Assembly (NCBI GenBank): GCA_018434245.1
Contig: JAHDPQ010000026.1
Location: 1 to 64,000, forward strand
Reading direction: 5' to 3'
Source of the DNA: Oscillospiraceae bacterium
GTDB taxonomy: Bacteria; Bacillota; Clostridia; Oscillospirales; Ruminococcaceae
DNA length: 64,000 nucleotides
Below are positions 35,126 through 43,968 of this stretch, piece by piece. The notes beneath the pieces were generated by a model. It had not been told where the DNA came from. It did not search any database and saw only the letters and a program-made list of their open reading frames with translations. Each line of letters begins with the position of its first letter. The stretch's first letter is position 1. A program made the position numbers and the translations under genes.

Positions 35126-36637
35126 TTGCTGGTAGAAATGAAGAACATTGTAATGGAATTTGGTCCGATGCGCGCAGTGGATCATGTGGACTTTGCAATC
35201 AACACAGGCGAAATTGTAGGGCTTTTGGGTGAAAACGGCGCCGGAAAATCCACGCTGATGAATATTTTGGCGGGTAGCTTTCTGCCGGTGAGAGGCGAAA
35301 TTTTTATTAATGGAGAAAAGGTGCACATAACCAACGCCAAACAGGCTATGAGGCACGGTATCCGCTTTATCCATCAGGAGCTTAACCTGTGTAAGGATTT
35401 AAAAGTGTTTGAAAACATGTTTCTAGGGGAAGAAAGCAAGAAGTATGGATTATTAAATAAAAAAACGATGCGGGAAAAAAGCCAGGAGGTTTTTTTGCGC
35501 ATGAAGGTCGATATCGACCCGGATGCTTTGGTGAAGGACCTACAAGCATCGGAAAAACAGCTGGTCGAAATTGCGCGGGCTCTCTTGTTTAAGAGCGATC
35601 TCATCATCATGGACGAGCCGAGCACGGCATTGTCTAACAAGGAAATAGAAAATCTGTTTCTCATTATGAGGCAGCTGAAGCAGGAAGGTGTAAGCTTTAT
35701 CTATATTTCCCACAAAATGCCGGAGCTCTTTGAAATATGCGACCGATACTATGTGATGCGCGACGGTAAAATGGTGGCGGACGGCAATTTTTCTGAGATT
35801 GACGAACAGCAGATTACCAAACTGATGATCGGCCGCCATCTGGAGGACCAGGGATTTACCCACAAGGAAACCTACAGCACCGGCGAAGTGGTGATGTCGG
35901 TCCACAACATCAGCGGCAAGACCTTTCGCAACATCAGCTTTGATTTACACCAAGGCGAGATCATAGCCGTGACGGGACTGCAAGGCTCCGGTCGGGATGG
36001 CTTGGCAGACGCCATTTTTGGCGCGGAGGGCTACACAGGTGTCATTATAGTAAAAAAGGAAGCTTTTGACCAAAAGGCTTCTATTCTCAAGCGCATGAAA
36101 AAGGGGGTTGCCATGGTACCCCGCTCCCGCAAAGAACGGGGGATTTTAAATGATCTGTCTATCTGCGACAACATTTCCATCGGCTACTTTAACACCCAGC
36201 ATAAAAGTATGTTGATCCATCATTCCAGAGAAAAAGAACGGTATTTGCGTCAAAAACAAAACCTTTCTATTAAATCGGAATCTCCCAAGGCTCCCGTCAC
36301 ATCCCTTTCCGGCGGAAACCAACAAAAGGTAATTTTGGGACGCTGGCTGGAGAGCGGTGCGGATATTTTTGTCTTCGATAATCCTACACAGGGCATTGAT
36401 GTGGGCACAAAGTTTGAAATATACCACTTGATTATCGACCTTGCCAAGGCAGGGAAATCCATTCTGGTGTTTAGCTCGGAGTACCCGGAAATCATTAAGG
36501 TGGCAGATTCCTGCATGGTGATGTATAAAGGAGAAATGGCTGCGAGACTGGACCGTAAGGAGATTACGGAAGAAAAAATCATGTACTATTCAACAGGTGC
36601 AAATCGGGAGGGAAAGAAAAATGGTGAAACAGCATAG
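35126..36637 (+). CDS. Sugar ABC transporter ATPase with two nucleotide-binding domains (RbsA/XylG/MglA type)
   Basis: The protein has about 503 residues with two fused ATPase domains. The first has Walker A GENGAGKST, a signature region LQASEKQLVEIARAL and Walker B LIIMDEPSTAL. The second has a degenerate P-loop (GLQGSGRDG), the signature LSGGNQQKVILGRWL and FVFDNPTQGID. This is the standard for the carbohydrate CUT2 class. The frame opens with adjacent TTG codons at 35123 and 35126; I prefer the second, 7 bp from GGGGGG. It overlaps the permease gene by 17 bp. Confidence 0.93.
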   Translation: MLVEMKNIVMEFGPMRAVDHVDFAINTGEIVGLLGENGAGKSTLMNILAGSFLPVRGEIFINGEKVHITNAKQAMRHGIRFIHQELNLCKDLKVFENMFLGEESKKYGLLNKKTMREKSQEVFLRMKVDIDPDALVKDLQASEKQLVEIARALLFKSDLIIMDEPSTALSNKEIENLFLIMRQLKQEGVSFIYISHKMPELFEICDRYYVMRDGKMVADGNFSEIDEQQITKLMIGRHLEDQGFTHKETYSTGEVVMSVHNISGKTFRNISFDLHQGEIIAVTGLQGSGRDGLADAIFGAEGYTGVIIVKKEAFDQKASILKRMKKGVAMVPRSRKERGILNDLSICDNISIGYFNTQHKSMLIHHSREKERYLRQKQNLSIKSESPKAPVTSLSGGNQQKVILGRWLESGADIFVFDNPTQGIDVGTKFEIYHLIIDLAKAGKSILVFSSEYPEIIKVADSCMVMYKGEMAARLDRKEITEEKIMYYSTGANREGKKNGETA

Positions 36638-37631
36638 CGAGGTAAAAGCTCCTTCCATTCATTTGCGGGTAAAATCTGCAATCGGCAAAGTGTTTAACGA
36701 ACACAGCTATTGGGTTTCCTTTGTCATTATTTTAATCATTGCTTTTGCGGTGGATCGCTCCTTTTTTTCCTGGGGTAATATCAGTACTATTTTTGTGCAA
36801 GCCTCTGTGACCGGCATAATTGCCCTTGGCATGAGCATGGTGATTTCGGCCGGAGAAATTGATATTTCGGTTGGTGCACAGGTTGCCATCATATCGGGAC
36901 TCAGCATAGAGGTGCTCAACAAAACCAACAACATCTTTACCATGCTGCTGTTTGCCCTTGCCTTTGGGGCAATTATAGGCACAATAAATGGTTTGTTGGT
37001 AGCTTTTGGCCGCTTGCCTGCCATGATCGCCACCCTTGCCATGCAGACTATTTGCCGCTCCATCATCAACCATCTGGGACAGGGTGGGCCATTTACGGTT
37101 TCCAAAGAAAATTTTGATACATTCCGCATGATTGCAGCCGGAACTCTTTCCTTGGGAAGCATTCGGATCCCCTATCCCATGATTATGTTTATTGTGCTTT
37201 CTCTGCTGTTTGGCCTGATAATGTCCAGCACAACCCTTGGCAAGTATATTTACGCCGTGGGAAGCAACGAGACCTCCGCCCGCCTTGCAGGAATTAATGT
37301 TAAGCTGATTAAAATTACAGTCTTTCTTATTACCGGTGTACTGTGCGGTTTTTCCAGCTGGCTCTATTCTTCCCGGGTTATGGCAGTTGCAGCGGCAAGT
37401 GCTGGCAGTGCTTATGAGATGGACGCCATTGCCGCGGTTGCCATTGGTGGAACATCCATGAGTGGGGGGAGGGGCAAGATTATCGGCACATTTCTTGGAG
37501 CATTGATGTTCAAGATCATTAATGTAATACTCACCATGGCTGATGTCCCCACCTTTCTGAACGGTGCAATCAGCGGCTCCATTATAATTGTTGCAGTGCT
37601 TTTGCAGAACATACGCAATCAGGATCGATAG
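36621..37631 (+). CDS. Sugar ABC transporter permease (CUT2/RbsC type)
   Basis: The 336-residue product is an integral membrane protein with about eight to ten helices and the family motifs GMSMVISAGEIDISVGAQVA and AVAIGGTSMSGGRGKIIGT. It forms the membrane channel with the preceding ATPase. The ATG at 36621 follows GGGAGGGAAAG and overlaps the ATPase gene. Only one permease gene is present, which is normal for CUT2 systems, where the permease dimerises. Confidence 0.93.
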   Translation: MVKQHSEVKAPSIHLRVKSAIGKVFNEHSYWVSFVIILIIAFAVDRSFFSWGNISTIFVQASVTGIIALGMSMVISAGEIDISVGAQVAIISGLSIEVLNKTNNIFTMLLFALAFGAIIGTINGLLVAFGRLPAMIATLAMQTICRSIINHLGQGGPFTVSKENFDTFRMIAAGTLSLGSIRIPYPMIMFIVLSLLFGLIMSSTTLGKYIYAVGSNETSARLAGINVKLIKITVFLITGVLCGFSSWLYSSRVMAVAAASAGSAYEMDAIAAVAIGGTSMSGGRGKIIGTFLGALMFKIINVILTMADVPTFLNGAISGSIIIVAVLLQNIRNQDR

Positions 37632-37645
37632 AAAGGGTGCTGTTT

Positions 37646-38689
37646 ATGTTGAAAGTAGGAATTATAGGCTGCGGGAAAATTACTCAGGTTCGCCATGCGC
37701 CGGAATATGCCGAAAACCCCAATGTAAACTTAGTGGGATATTATGATGAAGACCCTCGACGTTCCCGTGCTATGGCGGAGGAGTTTGGCGGAGTAGCTTT
37801 TAACAGTGCAGAGGAGCTTTTGAGCAGCGGAGTGGATGCTGTCAGCGTTTGTGTTGCAAATGTTGCTCATGCCGAAATGACCATCAAAGCCCTGAATGCC
37901 GGTGTCCATGTTCTGTGCGAAAAGCCTATGGCAGCAACTATGGAAGAATGCGAAGATATGTTAAAAGCTGCCCGCATCAGCGGAAAACGCCTTCTGATCG
38001 GCCAGAATCAAAGATTGGCAAAAGCCCATCAAAAGGCACGCGAACTGATTATAAACGGAGAAATCGGCCGAGTGATCACCTTCCGCACTACCTTTGGACA
38101 CCCGGGCCCGGAAGGTTGGACTGGAATGAAAAACTCCTGGTTTTTTGATAAGAAGCGGGCTGCCTTTGGCACCATGGCAGATTTAGGGGTACATAAAACC
38201 GATCTGCTCCACTTTTTGCTGGATGATGAAATTGATGAAGTCACCGCCAAAATAGCCACGCTGGACAAACAATTTCCCGATGGAAGCCCCATTACGGTGG
38301 ATGACAACGCCTATTGCATCTATCAAACCAAAAAGGGTGCGGTAGGCACCATGCATGTCAGCTGGACCTTTTATGGCGAGGAGGATAATTCCACCATCAT
38401 CTATGGAACCAAGGGTGTGATTCGCTGCTACCATCATCCAAAATACTCCCTGATTGTAGAGTCTCCAAACGGTGCCAAAATCTATTTTCAGCTGGATCAG
38501 CTCACATCCAACAAGGACCAAACCAGCGGTGGACGCACCAACACCGGTGTGATTGATACCTTTGTGTCTGCTTTGATTAGCGGCGAAGCATCTTATCTGG
38601 ACGCGGAAGAATCCATCAAAGCCATGCGGGTTATTTTTGCCGCCGAAGAATCGGCGCACAAGGGCAGCACCATCCATATAAGTCAATAA
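37646..38689 (+). CDS. Gfo/Idh/MocA-family NAD(P)-dependent oxidoreductase
   Basis: The 347-residue protein has a Rossmann fold at the N-terminus (VGIIGCGKITQVRHAPEY), the HVLCEKPMA motif with the catalytic Lys (residues about 89-97) and a C-terminal alpha/beta domain. Family members oxidise a hydroxyl of sugars, inositols or sugar acids. Start at the ATG (37646) after AAAGGGTG. Its place between the importer and a TIM-barrel isomerase suggests it acts on the imported sugar. Confidence 0.92.
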   Translation: MLKVGIIGCGKITQVRHAPEYAENPNVNLVGYYDEDPRRSRAMAEEFGGVAFNSAEELLSSGVDAVSVCVANVAHAEMTIKALNAGVHVLCEKPMAATMEECEDMLKAARISGKRLLIGQNQRLAKAHQKARELIINGEIGRVITFRTTFGHPGPEGWTGMKNSWFFDKKRAAFGTMADLGVHKTDLLHFLLDDEIDEVTAKIATLDKQFPDGSPITVDDNAYCIYQTKKGAVGTMHVSWTFYGEEDNSTIIYGTKGVIRCYHHPKYSLIVESPNGAKIYFQLDQLTSNKDQTSGGRTNTGVIDTFVSALISGEASYLDAEESIKAMRVIFAAEESAHKGSTIHISQ

Positions 38690-38751
38690 AGACAGCCAGA
38701 AATTGCAACAAACGAGTTTCACAAGAGTTAAAAAATAAGGGGGTAGCTAAC

Positions 38752-39744
38752 ATGCAACGACCCATTACTTTGTGCAGCGGACAGTTTGGAGATATGCCTC
38801 TGGAGCAGCTATGTGCCACCATGAGTGAAATAGGATACGATGGATTTGAACTGGCGTGCCAAGCCCACGTGGATATCCATCAAATTCTCTCGTCAGCGGA
38901 TTATCTGGCGGATTTTAACGGCACGCTGGAGCGGCACAACATGCAGCTTGGTGCCTTGTCGGCCCACCTGGTCGGACAGTGCGTCGGCGACCGATACGAC
39001 CCAAGATTGGATCAGTTTGCTCCCTCCCGTTACGCCGGAAAACCGGAGGATATTCGCAAATGGGCGGTGGAGGAAATGCAGGCTATAGCCAATGCCGCAA
39101 AAAAGTTGAATCTAACTACCGTCACCTGTTTTTTAGGCTCCCCCATCTGGGCTTTTTGGTATTCTTTTCCCCAGACCAGCCCACAGATGGTGGAGGAGGG
39201 GTTTGCCCAAATCAAAGAGCTCTGGACCCCTATCTTTGACGAATACGATCGGTGTGGGGTAAAGCTTGCTTTTGAAGTACACCCCAGCGAGATTGCCTTT
39301 GATTATTACACCACTCGCCGCTTGCTGGAAACTCTGGAATACCGCCCCACTCTTGGGCTCAATTTTGACCCCAGCCACCTCCTTTGGCAGGGAATCGATC
39401 CCCTGATCTTCCTCAATGATTTTGCGGGCCGCATCTACCATGTCCATATGAAGGACGTGAAGCTTTCCAAGGACCCGAGGGCGGGCCTGCTGGGCTCCCA
39501 CTTGGAGTTTGGAGACTTGCGCCGCGGCTGGAATTTTGTTTCGCCGGGACATGGAGATGTGGATTTTGACGACATCATTCGCGGACTCAACCGTATGAAT
39601 TATCAGGGACCTCTCTGTGTAGAGTGGGAGGACAGCGGGATGGACCGCCTGTTTGGCGCTAGCGAAGCCTATACGTTTGTACAGCAAATCAATTTTCGGG
39701 CATCCGATATCAGCTTTGACGCCGCCCTGAAAGTAAGGGAATAA
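38752..39744 (+). CDS. Sugar phosphate isomerase/epimerase-like TIM-barrel protein (AP endonuclease 2 fold)
   Basis: The 330-residue protein begins with GYDGFELACQAHVDIHQI-like barrel strands. It carries metal-binding residues expected for this fold: FEVHPSEIAFD, NFDPSHLLWQG, HVHMKDVKL, GHGDVDF and CVEWEDSGMD. Enzymes of this family isomerise or epimerise keto-sugars, or dehydrate inosose. It pairs with the Gfo/Idh/MocA enzyme upstream, a pairing well known from inositol and ketose-type pathways. RBS AAGGGGG. Last gene before the convergent ROK repressor. Confidence 0.88.
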   Translation: MQRPITLCSGQFGDMPLEQLCATMSEIGYDGFELACQAHVDIHQILSSADYLADFNGTLERHNMQLGALSAHLVGQCVGDRYDPRLDQFAPSRYAGKPEDIRKWAVEEMQAIANAAKKLNLTTVTCFLGSPIWAFWYSFPQTSPQMVEEGFAQIKELWTPIFDEYDRCGVKLAFEVHPSEIAFDYYTTRRLLETLEYRPTLGLNFDPSHLLWQGIDPLIFLNDFAGRIYHVHMKDVKLSKDPRAGLLGSHLEFGDLRRGWNFVSPGHGDVDFDDIIRGLNRMNYQGPLCVEWEDSGMDRLFGASEAYTFVQQINFRASDISFDAALKVRE

Positions 39745-39780
39745 AAAACAGCACTGTGACAACAGCGCTGTTTTCCGATA

Positions 39781-40968
39781 TTAATTATCAAATCCTATGA
39801 TAAAGGGGCTGGATCTCGAGAATAAAAACTGCCAGCATGCCGCAGCGGCGGCAGACATTAGATAAATGTTTTGTGGTTCCAGCAAGCGCAGGTTGACGGC
39901 GTGGCGCTGGGTAAAGATGCTCTTGGAATACAGGCTGTCCATCAGGCTGAAGTATAGGGTCTGCTGGCGGTGCAGCCATCGGCAGAATATGACGATCTCG
40001 TTGGGGTCATAGTTCATAATCACATTGCAGGTGGTGTCCACCAGATAGCGAACTGCCTGCACAAAAACCTGCTGGGCGGTTTCGTCCCCGCCTTCGGCAA
40101 GGCGGATAATTTCATCTATGTTTTGGCTTTTGCCTTCACTTTGCATGTTATATTGAGAGATGATGCCAAGGTCGGAACAATAAAGCTCCAGGCATCCGGT
40201 GTTGCCGCAGTGACAGCGGCTGCCGTCCCGCCGCACTGTAATGTGGCCGATTTCTCCAGCCAGACTGTTGGAACCGCGAAACACCTCACCCTTCATCATC
40301 ACGGCGGCGCTGATTCCCTCCAGGATGGTGATGTAAACCGTGGTCTTATCCAGGGTAATCTGATTGGTGAACGCAAGATACTGGAGCCCGGCAAAGGCAT
40401 CCTTATCCACCCAAACCGGAAGATTCAGGGCAGAAAAGAGCCGTGCGCCCAAGGGAAAATCCTGCCATAGGGGCGCACCGGCTATCTCCCGGATGGTGCC
40501 GCTTTCAAAGTAAGTGGGGCCGGGCACCGTCACCCCTACGCCGGAGATGCGGTCTATTTGAATCTCATTGTCAGCAATCAGCTTGCGAATCCCTTCCACC
40601 AATAGGGCGGTATAGCTTTCGGGCCCGGCACTGTCCAGGCGTATTTCCATGTGGGTGTGGTGCAGAATCTCAAGGCCCATATTTACAATGGCGATATCGG
40701 CACAGTTCAGGCGTATGCTCACCGAAACAGCCAGTTTGAATTCCTGGTTGATTTTGTACTGCCTTGCCCTTCTGCCTCCGGTGGAATCCATCTGGCCAAA
40801 GCTTAAAACCGCACCCTTATCCACCAATTTTTCCACAATGTTCTGCACGGTAGACGCTGTAATATCACACCGTTTGCACAGCTGAGGCTTAGAGATACCG
40901 GGGTGATGTTGTATGTTTTGCAGCACATTGATGATGTTGTTGGTCCGTGTTTCCAAAGCGTTCGCCAT
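39781..40968 (-). CDS. ROK-family transcriptional repressor (NagC/XylR type)
   Basis: The 395-residue protein has a winged helix-turn-helix (GISKPQLCKRCDITASTVQNI, spread over residues about 24-44) followed by a ROK sugar-kinase-like domain. The latter keeps the structural zinc motif CHCGNTGCLE and the GEIGH stretch. It is transcribed away from the HAD operon, with its own promoter and a large inverted repeat in the shared region. I infer that it represses itself and the HAD-to-SIS operon. The inducer is unknown. Confidence 0.92.
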   Translation of the reverse strand: MANALETRTNNIINVLQNIQHHPGISKPQLCKRCDITASTVQNIVEKLVDKGAVLSFGQMDSTGGRRARQYKINQEFKLAVSVSIRLNCADIAIVNMGLEILHHTHMEIRLDSAGPESYTALLVEGIRKLIADNEIQIDRISGVGVTVPGPTYFESGTIREIAGAPLWQDFPLGARLFSALNLPVWVDKDAFAGLQYLAFTNQITLDKTTVYITILEGISAAVMMKGEVFRGSNSLAGEIGHITVRRDGSRCHCGNTGCLELYCSDLGIISQYNMQSEGKSQNIDEIIRLAEGGDETAQQVFVQAVRYLVDTTCNVIMNYDPNEIVIFCRWLHRQQTLYFSLMDSLYSKSIFTQRHAVNLRLLEPQNIYLMSAAAAACWQFLFSRSSPFIIGFDN

Positions 40969-41001
40969 ACAAGGCCTCCATACGATATATTTTTTGCCTA
41001 C

Positions 41002-41034
41002 TTATGTTTTTAATAACAACATCTTAAAACATAA
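41002..41034. promoter_or_regulatory. Inverted repeat, likely ROK-repressor operator
   Basis: TTATGTTTTTAA (41002-41013) is the reverse complement of TTAAAACATAA (41024-41034) apart from one extra T. The arms are A+T-rich and 10 bp apart, in line with ROK/XylR-type operators. It lies in the divergent gap, just downstream of the repressor promoter. Confidence 0.6.
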
Positions 41035-41038
41035 CTTA

Positions 41039-41066
41039 ATATTATACCATATGTTTATTTTGTCAA
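41039..41066 (-). promoter_or_regulatory. Promoter of the ROK repressor gene
   Basis: On the minus strand TTGACA (41061-41066) and TAATAT (41039-41044) are 16 bp apart; TATAAT at 14 bp overlaps it. Confidence 0.6.
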
Positions 41067-41092
41067 GCAGAATCCGATAAAGGGGAGGTAAA

Positions 41093-41917
41093 ATGAAACC
41101 TGTAACATTTGTAGAAGTTATCACCCCCTGTACCCCAAGGGGAGAATTCCACTATGCGGTGTTTGATTTTGACGGCACCATCAGTCTGATTCGGGAGGGC
41201 TGGCAGCAGATCATGATTCCCTACTTTGCAGATGAACTGACGGCTACGCCCAAGGGAAAACACCGGAACCCACAGGAAATATGGAAGCTGGCAAGTGATT
41301 TTGTAGAATACAATACAGGCAAGCAGACCATCTACCAATGTATTTCTCTGGCGGAGGAAGTGGAAAAACTGGGGGGAACTCCGTTAACCCCACAGGCCTA
41401 TAAAGAAGAGTACCACCAAAGGCTGCTAGAGCGGATTGACGGTAGACTCAAGAGGCTTAGGGAGGGGAGTATATCTCCCCAAGAGTATCTGTTGCCCGGC
41501 TCTATTCAGTTGTTGGAACTATTAAAAAACAAGGGGATTACCATGTATCTTGCCAGCGGAACCGATGAGGAGTATGTATTCAACGAAGCTGATTTGCTGG
41601 GGGTTACCCAATACTTTAACGGCGGAATATATGGAGCCCAGACCGATTACAAAACCTTTTCCAAAAAAATGGTTATTGAAAGAATTGTGAGGGAAAACAG
41701 TCTGGCCGGGCCGGAAGTAATCGGATTTGGAGACGGGTATGTGGAAATAGAAAATATAAAGGAAGTAGGCGGATTTGCCTGCGGTATTGCCTCCGATGAG
41801 GCGGGAAAAAAAGATATAGACCCATGGAAGCGCCAAAGGTTGATAAAAGCGGGAGCCGATATCATCATTCCCCACTATGGCGACTTGCCCAGCCTGGAAG
41901 AATACCTTTTTCGGTAG
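41093..41917 (+). CDS. HAD-superfamily hydrolase, probable sugar phosphatase
   Basis: The 274-residue protein has HAD motif I in VFDFDGTIS (nucleophile Asp near residue 25), a large helical cap (about 40-140), motif II in YLASGT, a Lys in the region KTFSKKMVIE and acidic motif IV in VIGFGDGYVEIENI. The cap is of the phosphoglycolate phosphatase kind. RBS GGGGAGG. It opens the five-gene operon to the SIS isomerase and probably removes a phosphate from an intermediate of this pathway. The substrate is unknown. Confidence 0.85.
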   Translation: MKPVTFVEVITPCTPRGEFHYAVFDFDGTISLIREGWQQIMIPYFADELTATPKGKHRNPQEIWKLASDFVEYNTGKQTIYQCISLAEEVEKLGGTPLTPQAYKEEYHQRLLERIDGRLKRLREGSISPQEYLLPGSIQLLELLKNKGITMYLASGTDEEYVFNEADLLGVTQYFNGGIYGAQTDYKTFSKKMVIERIVRENSLAGPEVIGFGDGYVEIENIKEVGGFACGIASDEAGKKDIDPWKRQRLIKAGADIIIPHYGDLPSLEEYLFR

Positions 41918-41934
41918 AGAAGGGAGAAGCCATC

Positions 41935-42903
41935 ATGCCATTTGAACACTTTGACCGTTCTAAATTAAAATTGCAGCCCCTTTCCCAGCGGACACATGAC
42001 TTGGACTTGAGGGTAATGATCAATCCTGACGAAAAACCACAGTATACCCATCCTAAAATCGATATTCTTGCAAACCGCATTGTACAGGCTAAAGAAGCAG
42101 GTGCATCGGTGATAGTAATGATGGGAGGACATGTGGTGCGGTCTGGAGTTGCCCCCTGCCTGATCCGCCTGATGGAGGAAGGATATATCACTCACTTTGC
42201 CCTGAATGGTGCTGCCGCCATACACGATTTTGAACTTGCCCTGATCGGGCAGACCTGCGAAAGCGTTGCCAAATACATTAGCGAAGGCCAGTTCGGCCTC
42301 TGGGAAGAAACAGGGCGGTACAACGATGCTGTCAATCAGGGAGTGGAGGAGGACCTTGGCTTTGGGGAGGCGTTGGGGAAATACATAGAGGAGCATCGTT
42401 TCCCTTACCGGCAGTATAGTCTACTGGCTGCCGGCTATCGCAACCAGGTGGTGCCGGTAACGGTTCATGTTGGGGTAGGGTGCGATATCGTCCACGAGCA
42501 CCCCAATGCCGATGGTGCAGCCATAGGGCAGGCCAGCTACACCGACTTTCTCATCTACACAAAGAGCGTAGAGCGTTTGCAGCACGGTGTTTTTTTAAAT
42601 TTCGGCTCTGCCGTTACAGGGCCGGAAGTCTACCTCAAGGCGCTGTCTATGGTGCGCAATGTGGCAAAACAGGAGGGAAAAAGCATTGCCAATTTTACCA
42701 CAGCGGTATTTGATTTACTGCCGCTGGAAGAAGAAGATATTCAGGAAGCGCCCCCAAAAAACGATCCTCGCTATTACTTCCGACCGTGGAAGACCATACT
42801 GGCACGGACGGTGGCGGACGGTGGCGAAAGCCACTACATACAGGGAACACATCGGAACACCATACCCCTTTTAACGTATCGGCTGCTGCATGGGCAGCGA
42901 TAA
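41935..42903 (+). CDS. Uncharacterised protein, possibly deoxyhypusine-synthase-like
   Basis: The 322-residue soluble protein starts at 41935 after GGGAGAAG. Notable stretches are SVIVMMGGHVVRSGVAPCLI (about 60-79), FALNGAAAIHDFELALIG (about 89-106), HVGVGCDIVHEHPNADGAA (about 180-198), NFGSAVTGPEVYLKAL and a C-terminal YYFRPWKTILARTV-to-YIQGTHRN block. Several of these remind me of the NAD-binding deoxyhypusine synthase fold, but bacteria lack eIF5A, and I could not test this. The conserved His, Asp and Gly content suggests an enzyme. It sits between a HAD phosphatase and a HldE-like kinase, so a sugar-phosphate substrate is my inference. Confidence 0.5.
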   Translation: MPFEHFDRSKLKLQPLSQRTHDLDLRVMINPDEKPQYTHPKIDILANRIVQAKEAGASVIVMMGGHVVRSGVAPCLIRLMEEGYITHFALNGAAAIHDFELALIGQTCESVAKYISEGQFGLWEETGRYNDAVNQGVEEDLGFGEALGKYIEEHRFPYRQYSLLAAGYRNQVVPVTVHVGVGCDIVHEHPNADGAAIGQASYTDFLIYTKSVERLQHGVFLNFGSAVTGPEVYLKALSMVRNVAKQEGKSIANFTTAVFDLLPLEEEDIQEAPPKNDPRYYFRPWKTILARTVADGGESHYIQGTHRNTIPLLTYRLLHGQR

Positions 42904-42936
42904 GGAAGGTTTATTACAGAAAAAGGAGGGTGGCAG

Positions 42937-43968
42937 ATGGATGAGATCCGCTTAAAGGAAATACTATCCGGTTTTTCAAGTATTCGCATTGCGGTGGCAG
43001 GAGATTTGTTTTTGGATAAGTGGCTCTATGTAGACCGGCGGTTGGATGAGCCTTCTTTGGAAACCGGTCTGACCGCCTATCAGGTAGTGCGCGCCCGTTC
43101 CCAGCCGGGTGCTGCCGGAACGATACTGGCCAACCTGTCGGTACTAAAGGTGGGAAAGCTGTATGCGGTAGGTTTCGTAGGCGATGACGGCGAAGGCTAT
43201 GACCTGCTCAAGGGTTTGGATCACATTGGTGTGGACAGAAACCTTGTACTAAAAAGCAGGGAGGTTATGACACCGGCTTATGTCAAGCCTATGTTTTTCC
43301 GTACAGGTGGCGAGAGAGAACACAACCGTTTTGATCATAAAAATATGGGAGAAACACCCCGGGAGATGGAGCAAGCTGTCATTGAAAACATCCGGCAGGT
43401 TGCCCCTATGGTGGATGCCGTCATTGTGTTGGATCAGCTGACCTGTGAAAACACCGGTGTTGTCACAAGGGCGGTGCGGCAGGCCATTGCTCAAATAGCG
43501 CTGAACCATCCAGAGTTGATTGTCTTTGCCGATTCCCGAGCTTTTATCAATCAGTTTCGGCATATCATTTTAAAGTGTAATAACAAAGAGGCTGCCAAAC
43601 TTGCCGGAGCAGCGCAGGAAGAGCCCTTTGACCAAGAGAAGCTCTGCGACTATATGGAGCAGCTGGCTCAATCCACCCATTCCCAAGTGTTTGTCACCTG
43701 TGGCGAGCACGGTGTTTTGGTGCGGGAGAATGGAGAATGCCATCTGCTTCCGGCTGTTCGGTACAAGGGAGAAATTGATGTGTGTGGGGCGGGAGATGCC
43801 TGTTCCTCCGGCATCGTGACATCCCTTTGCGCCGGTGCCAGCTATGTAGAGGCAGCGCAGGTGGGAAATCTGGTTTCGGGTGTGACGGTGCGGAAAATCG
43901 GCACAACGGGGACCGCCACCCATCAGGAGATCATGGATATCTTTCATGAAAGCGCAGGGAAGACGTGA
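42937..43968 (+). CDS. PfkB-family carbohydrate kinase, HldE/RfaE kinase-domain-like
   Basis: The 343-residue protein has IRIAVAGDLFLDKWLYVDRRLD at the N-terminus, GAAGTILANL in the sugar-binding region, and the PfkB motif with the catalytic base in DVCGAGDACSSG (residues about 280-291). The GDLFLDKW opening and the residues after it resemble the kinase domain of HldE, the heptose-7-phosphate kinase of LPS synthesis, rather than fructokinase. No nucleotidyltransferase domain is attached or nearby. RBS AAGGAGGG. Its stop overlaps the ROK kinase start (TGATG). Confidence 0.85.
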   Translation: MDEIRLKEILSGFSSIRIAVAGDLFLDKWLYVDRRLDEPSLETGLTAYQVVRARSQPGAAGTILANLSVLKVGKLYAVGFVGDDGEGYDLLKGLDHIGVDRNLVLKSREVMTPAYVKPMFFRTGGEREHNRFDHKNMGETPREMEQAVIENIRQVAPMVDAVIVLDQLTCENTGVVTRAVRQAIAQIALNHPELIVFADSRAFINQFRHIILKCNNKEAAKLAGAAQEEPFDQEKLCDYMEQLAQSTHSQVFVTCGEHGVLVRENGECHLLPAVRYKGEIDVCGAGDACSSGIVTSLCAGASYVEAAQVGNLVSGVTVRKIGTTGTATHQEIMDIFHESAGKT

